DNA of 7,973 bases, from the NCBI GenBank assembly GCA_947475795.1, contig CANJOX010000144.1, positions 1 to 7,973 of the forward strand. The letters run 5' to 3'. This DNA is from Gemmatimonadota bacterium (GTDB lineage Bacteria > Gemmatimonadota > Gemmatimonadetes > Gemmatimonadales > Gemmatimonadaceae). Positions within the stretch are counted from its first letter, which is position 1. Every line of letters begins with the position of its first letter. The translations under genes and the position numbers were made by a program. The notes beneath the pieces are model-generated. The model was given only the letters and a program-made list of their open reading frames with translations, did not search any database and was not told where the DNA came from. Shown one piece after another: positions 5,943-7,973 of this stretch.

Positions 5943-6523
5943 GCCCGCGCATTCTGGTGGTGGCCGCCACGCCGCGCGAACTCGCGATCGCCCCCGAATG
6001 GCACGCCGTGCTGTGCGGCGTCGGCCCCGTGGAAGCGGCGGCGGCCACGGCCGCGGCGATCGCCGAGCATCGCCCGGCCGCCGTGCTGCACGTGGGGATT
6101 GCCGGCGCGCGGCGCCGGTGTGCGCTCGCGCCCGCACAGCTCATCATCGGCGGGGCGTCGCACTACGCCGACAGCAACGTGCCGGAGGCGTGGGCGCCGC
6201 GCCTCGTCACGGCGGGGCCGGCGATACTGGCCGCCGTGCAGCACGCCTGCCCGGAGGCACTGGTGCGCACCATCGGCACCAGCGCGCGCGTGGGCGGCAC
6301 CAGCGATTGCGACGTGGAAGCGATGGAAGGGTTCGGCGTGTTGCGCGCCGCGCAGCGCGCCGGCATCCCGGCCATCGAGGTGCGCGCGATTGCCAACGAC
6401 ATCGAAGAGGACGACCGCGCGCGGTGGCACTTCGACGCCGCCTTCACCGCGATCACCGGGGTCACGCCGCGGCTCGTGACGGCGCTGGCCGCGTGGCTCG
6501 ACACCGGAGCGGCGCATGCGTGA
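5939..6523 (+). CDS. mqnB: Futalosine hydrolase
   Basis: A 194-residue nucleosidase of the purine phosphorylase/MTAN fold. It hydrolyses futalosine to dehypoxanthine futalosine and hypoxanthine, an early step of the futalosine route to menaquinone, in the cytoplasm. Seen in sequence: ILVVAATPRELA at the N-terminus, CGVGPVEAA (26-34), HVGIAGA (51-57), VEAMEGF (126-132) with the Glu that holds the ribose, and EVRAIAND (147-154). At the position of the catalytic Asp of MTA nucleosidase there is Asn153, followed by D154; Asn here fits my memory of futalosine hydrolases but deserves an alignment. It is slightly shorter than the usual 200-230 residues. The identification is strongly supported by the next gene, mqnD. 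The start ATG overlaps the upstream stop by ATGA and the end overlaps mqnD by 8 bases, so translation is probably coupled. Confidence 0.88.
   Translation: MSPRILVVAATPRELAIAPEWHAVLCGVGPVEAAAATAAAIAEHRPAAVLHVGIAGARRRCALAPAQLIIGGASHYADSNVPEAWAPRLVTAGPAILAAVQHACPEALVRTIGTSARVGGTSDCDVEAMEGFGVLRAAQRAGIPAIEVRAIANDIEEDDRARWHFDAAFTAITGVTPRLVTALAAWLDTGAAHA
6506..6509 (+). promoter_or_regulatory. Ribosome binding site of mqnD (GGAG)
   Basis: GGAG lies 6 bases before the ATG at 6516, inside the end of mqnB. It supports that start despite the 8-base overlap and suggests that mqnD can bind ribosomes by itself as well as by coupling. Confidence 0.6.
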
Positions 6524-7301
6524 GCTCACCTTCGGCTATTCGCCCTGCCCCAACGACACCTTTGCGTTTCACGCGCTCACGCACGGCCTCGTGGACACGC
6601 CGCTGCGCATCACGCCGGTGCTGCTCGACATCGAGGAGCTCAACCGGCGTGCCGTCACCGGTGCGTTCGAGATCACCAAGCTGAGCATCGGTGCGTTCGC
6701 CTCGGTGGGCGCGCGCTACCGGCTGCTGCGCAGCGGCGCCGCGCTAGGCGACGGGGTCGGACCGCTGGTGGTCACGCGATCGCCGATGTCACTGGCCGAG
6801 GCGGTGCGCGGGCGCGTGGCGATCCCGGGGCGCGCCACCACGGCGTACCGGCTGCTCCGGCTCGCCGCACCCGCGCTCGACGACGTCGTGGAGATGCGCT
6901 ACGACCGGATCCTTCACGCGGTCGCGAGTGGCGAGGTGCACGCCGGTCTCATCATTCACGAAAGCCGCTTTACGTACGCGGCGCACGGCCTGGTCAAAGC
7001 GGCCGATCTGGGCGACTGGTGGCAGCACGACACCGGACTGCCCGTGCCGCTGGCCGGCATCTGCGCGCGGGCCGACCTCGATGACGACACGGCCGCCGCC
7101 GTGACACGGGCGCTGCGCGCCTCGGTGCAGTACGCCTTCGATCACCCCGACGCGAGCCGCGACTACGTGCGCGCCCATGCCCAGGAACTGTCCGACGACG
7201 TGTGCGCACAGCACATCGCGCTGTACGTGAACGCCTACAGCCTCGACGTGGGCGACGACGGACTGCGCGCGATCACGCGGCTGGTGTCCACCGCGCCCTA
7301 A
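6516..7301 (+). CDS. mqnD: 1,4-dihydroxy-6-naphthoate synthase
   Basis: A 261-residue protein with the periplasmic-binding-protein-like fold of MqnA/MqnD, without signal peptide, so cytoplasmic. It converts cyclic dehypoxanthine futalosine to 1,4-dihydroxy-6-naphthoate, the ring precursor of menaquinone in the futalosine pathway. Motifs in order: GYSPCPNDTFAFHAL (7-21), DIEELN (38-43), EITKLSIGA (52-60), LRSGAALGDGVGPL (71-84), IPGRATTAYRLL (103-114), GLIIHESRFTY (144-154) with H148 matching the proposed catalytic His145 of the Thermus enzyme, and LPVPLAGI (175-182). Small departures from the usual sequence are Val at 81 (often Cys) and Ala at 180 (often Gly). MqnA is related but lacks this IIHESRFTY arrangement as I know it. 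The gene overlaps mqnB by 8 bases, has its own GGAG, and ends in TAA sharing two bases with the trmL stop. Confidence 0.94.
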   Translation: MRELTFGYSPCPNDTFAFHALTHGLVDTPLRITPVLLDIEELNRRAVTGAFEITKLSIGAFASVGARYRLLRSGAALGDGVGPLVVTRSPMSLAEAVRGRVAIPGRATTAYRLLRLAAPALDDVVEMRYDRILHAVASGEVHAGLIIHESRFTYAAHGLVKAADLGDWWQHDTGLPVPLAGICARADLDDDTAAAVTRALRASVQYAFDHPDASRDYVRAHAQELSDDVCAQHIALYVNAYSLDVGDDGLRAITRLVSTAP

Positions 7302-7768
7302 GGCCGCGCGTGCTGCTGCCGCAGCACTTCGTACACCGCCACCGCAACCGTCGTGGACAGGTTGAGCGAGCGCACGCGCTCCGACACGATCGGCAGGCTC
7401 ACGAACCGGTCGGCATAGCGCTCGTGCAGCGCCGCCGGCAAGCCGCCCGTCTCGCGCCCGAACACCAGCACGGTCCCTTCCGCGGGCGCCAGCGGGGCGT
7501 CCCAGAACAGCTGGGTCGCCTTCGTGGAGAAAAAGAACGGCTGGCCGAGGCGCGGCAGTTCGGCTTCGAACGATTCCCAGTTGGGCCACACGCGCACCTC
7601 CACGTGTTCCCAGTAGTCCAGCCCCGCGCGCTTCACCTGCGCCTCTTCGAGCGAGAACCCCAGCGGCTCGATCAGATGCAGTGTTGCCCCGGTCGCCAGA
7701 CAGGTGCGTCCCGCATTCCCGGTGTTCCAGTGGATCTCCGGGTGCACGAGCACTACGTGCACACTCAC
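7298..7768 (-). CDS. trmL: tRNA (cytidine(34)-2'-O)-methyltransferase TrmL
   Basis: A 156-residue SPOUT (trefoil-knot) methyltransferase, normal TrmL length. TrmL methylates the 2'-OH of the wobble base, C34 or cmnm5U34, of leucine tRNAs using S-adenosylmethionine, and acts as a dimer in the cytoplasm. Motif 1 is PEIHWNTGNAGRTC (10-23), followed by LHLIEPLGF (30-38) and KRAGLDYWEHV (46-56). Motif 2 is FGRETGGLP (103-111). Motif 3 is RSLNLSTTVAVAVYE (133-147). It lacks the N-terminal extension of TrmH/RlmB-type enzymes. The start is GTG at 7768, supported by GGAG 8 bases upstream. It is convergent with mqnD, with no room for a terminator between them. Other family members act on other tRNA bases, but the whole sequence tracks E. 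coli TrmL closely from memory. Confidence 0.93.
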   Translation of the reverse strand: MSVHVVLVHPEIHWNTGNAGRTCLATGATLHLIEPLGFSLEEAQVKRAGLDYWEHVEVRVWPNWESFEAELPRLGQPFFFSTKATQLFWDAPLAPAEGTVLVFGRETGGLPAALHERYADRFVSLPIVSERVRSLNLSTTVAVAVYEVLRQQHARP

Positions 7769-7776
7769 CGGCCGCG

Positions 7777-7780
7777 CTCC
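7777..7780 (-). promoter_or_regulatory. Ribosome binding site of trmL (GGAG)
   Basis: On the minus strand GGAG lies 8 bases before the GTG at 7766-7768 and so decides this non-ATG start. The first match to TrmL follows within three residues. Confidence 0.6.
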
Positions 7781-7973
7781 GCCCGCCGTGCGTCCGTGCC
7801 ACCCCGCCCTTCGCTGTTCCGCGTCATGGGTGCAATTGAGACGGCGCGCCTCGCGTGCGCCACCCCGTACGTGGGCCCGGGCACTCGGCGCGGAACCCCG
7901 CGTCGTACTCGCGGCTTCTGTTGAGGAAGGTCCGTCGTCCCTCCCTCACCGCCCCGCCCATGTCCGAGCTCAC
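7781..7973. other. Intergenic region right of trmL, with a possible gene start at 7960
   Basis: I see no convincing gene, RNA or terminator here. An ATG at 7960-7962 on the plus strand opens a frame (M-S-E-L) that runs off the window and may be the next gene, divergent from trmL. It has no Shine-Dalgarno at a normal distance; AGGAAGG at 7924-7930 is about 29 bases away. No clear promoter pair is visible on either strand. Confidence 0.3.

Noticed and set aside
4989..6137. The minus-strand frame of the fusion gene stays open up to 6137, giving a possible 1216-residue protein
   Set aside because: This part lies antisense to the VOC and mqnB genes and reads as Arg/Gly/His-rich sequence with no family match, as expected in GC-rich DNA. 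The signal peptide marks the real N-terminus near 4988.
6789..7802. Minus-strand open frame of 337 codons across mqnD and trmL
   Set aside because: It overlaps two well-supported genes and shows no recognisable motif.
7765..7827. 20-codon minus-strand frame whose stop overlaps the trmL GTG (GTGA), a possible leader peptide
   Set aside because: No ribosome site before its ATG and no attenuator-like structure; Arg/Gly-rich codons are expected by chance here.

Overview
The window is GC-rich, around 70% in most lines counted by eye and nearer 60% in the first 600 bases. It is densely coded and has no RNA genes, insertion sequences or CRISPR. It looks like a chromosomal piece of a high-GC bacterium. 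A futalosine-type menaquinone pair (mqnB-mqnD), a secreted bacterial sialidase and a pterin/folate cluster would fit Gemmatimonadota, but that placement is an inference, not something the sequence proves.

Layout. (1) 1-583, plus strand: the 3' part of a CpdA-type cyclic-nucleotide phosphodiesterase, cut by the window edge. (2) 667-2439, minus strand: a tight pterin/folate cluster, read folB (or folX-like), folK, then a pteridine reductase of the SDR family. (3) 2487-4988, minus strand, directly upstream of folB: one uninterrupted reading frame encoding a signal peptide, a complete argininosuccinate lyase (ArgH) and a complete GH33 sialidase. This is the most unusual object in the window. (4) 4989-5111: a divergent intergenic region with a repeated octamer and a strong minus-strand Shine-Dalgarno sequence. 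(5) 5112-7301, plus strand: three overlapping genes, namely an SRPBCC-VOC two-domain protein, futalosine hydrolase (mqnB) and 1,4-dihydroxy-6-naphthoate synthase (mqnD). (6) 7298-7768, minus strand: the tRNA 2'-O-methyltransferase trmL, whose stop codon overlaps that of mqnD. (7) 7769-7973: mostly non-coding, with a possible gene start at 7960.

How the genes work together. FolB, FolK and the reductase act on dihydropterins: side-chain cleavage or epimerisation, pyrophosphorylation, and NADPH reduction. They could feed tetrahydrofolate, tetrahydromonapterin or both. MqnB and MqnD are consecutive-pathway enzymes in menaquinone synthesis by the futalosine route; mqnA, mqnC and mqnE are not in the window. 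The ArgH-sialidase protein has no obvious pathway link to either group. Its two halves would act in different compartments if they were separate proteins, and all the key active-site residues I could place in both halves are kept, so the fusion is a real puzzle.
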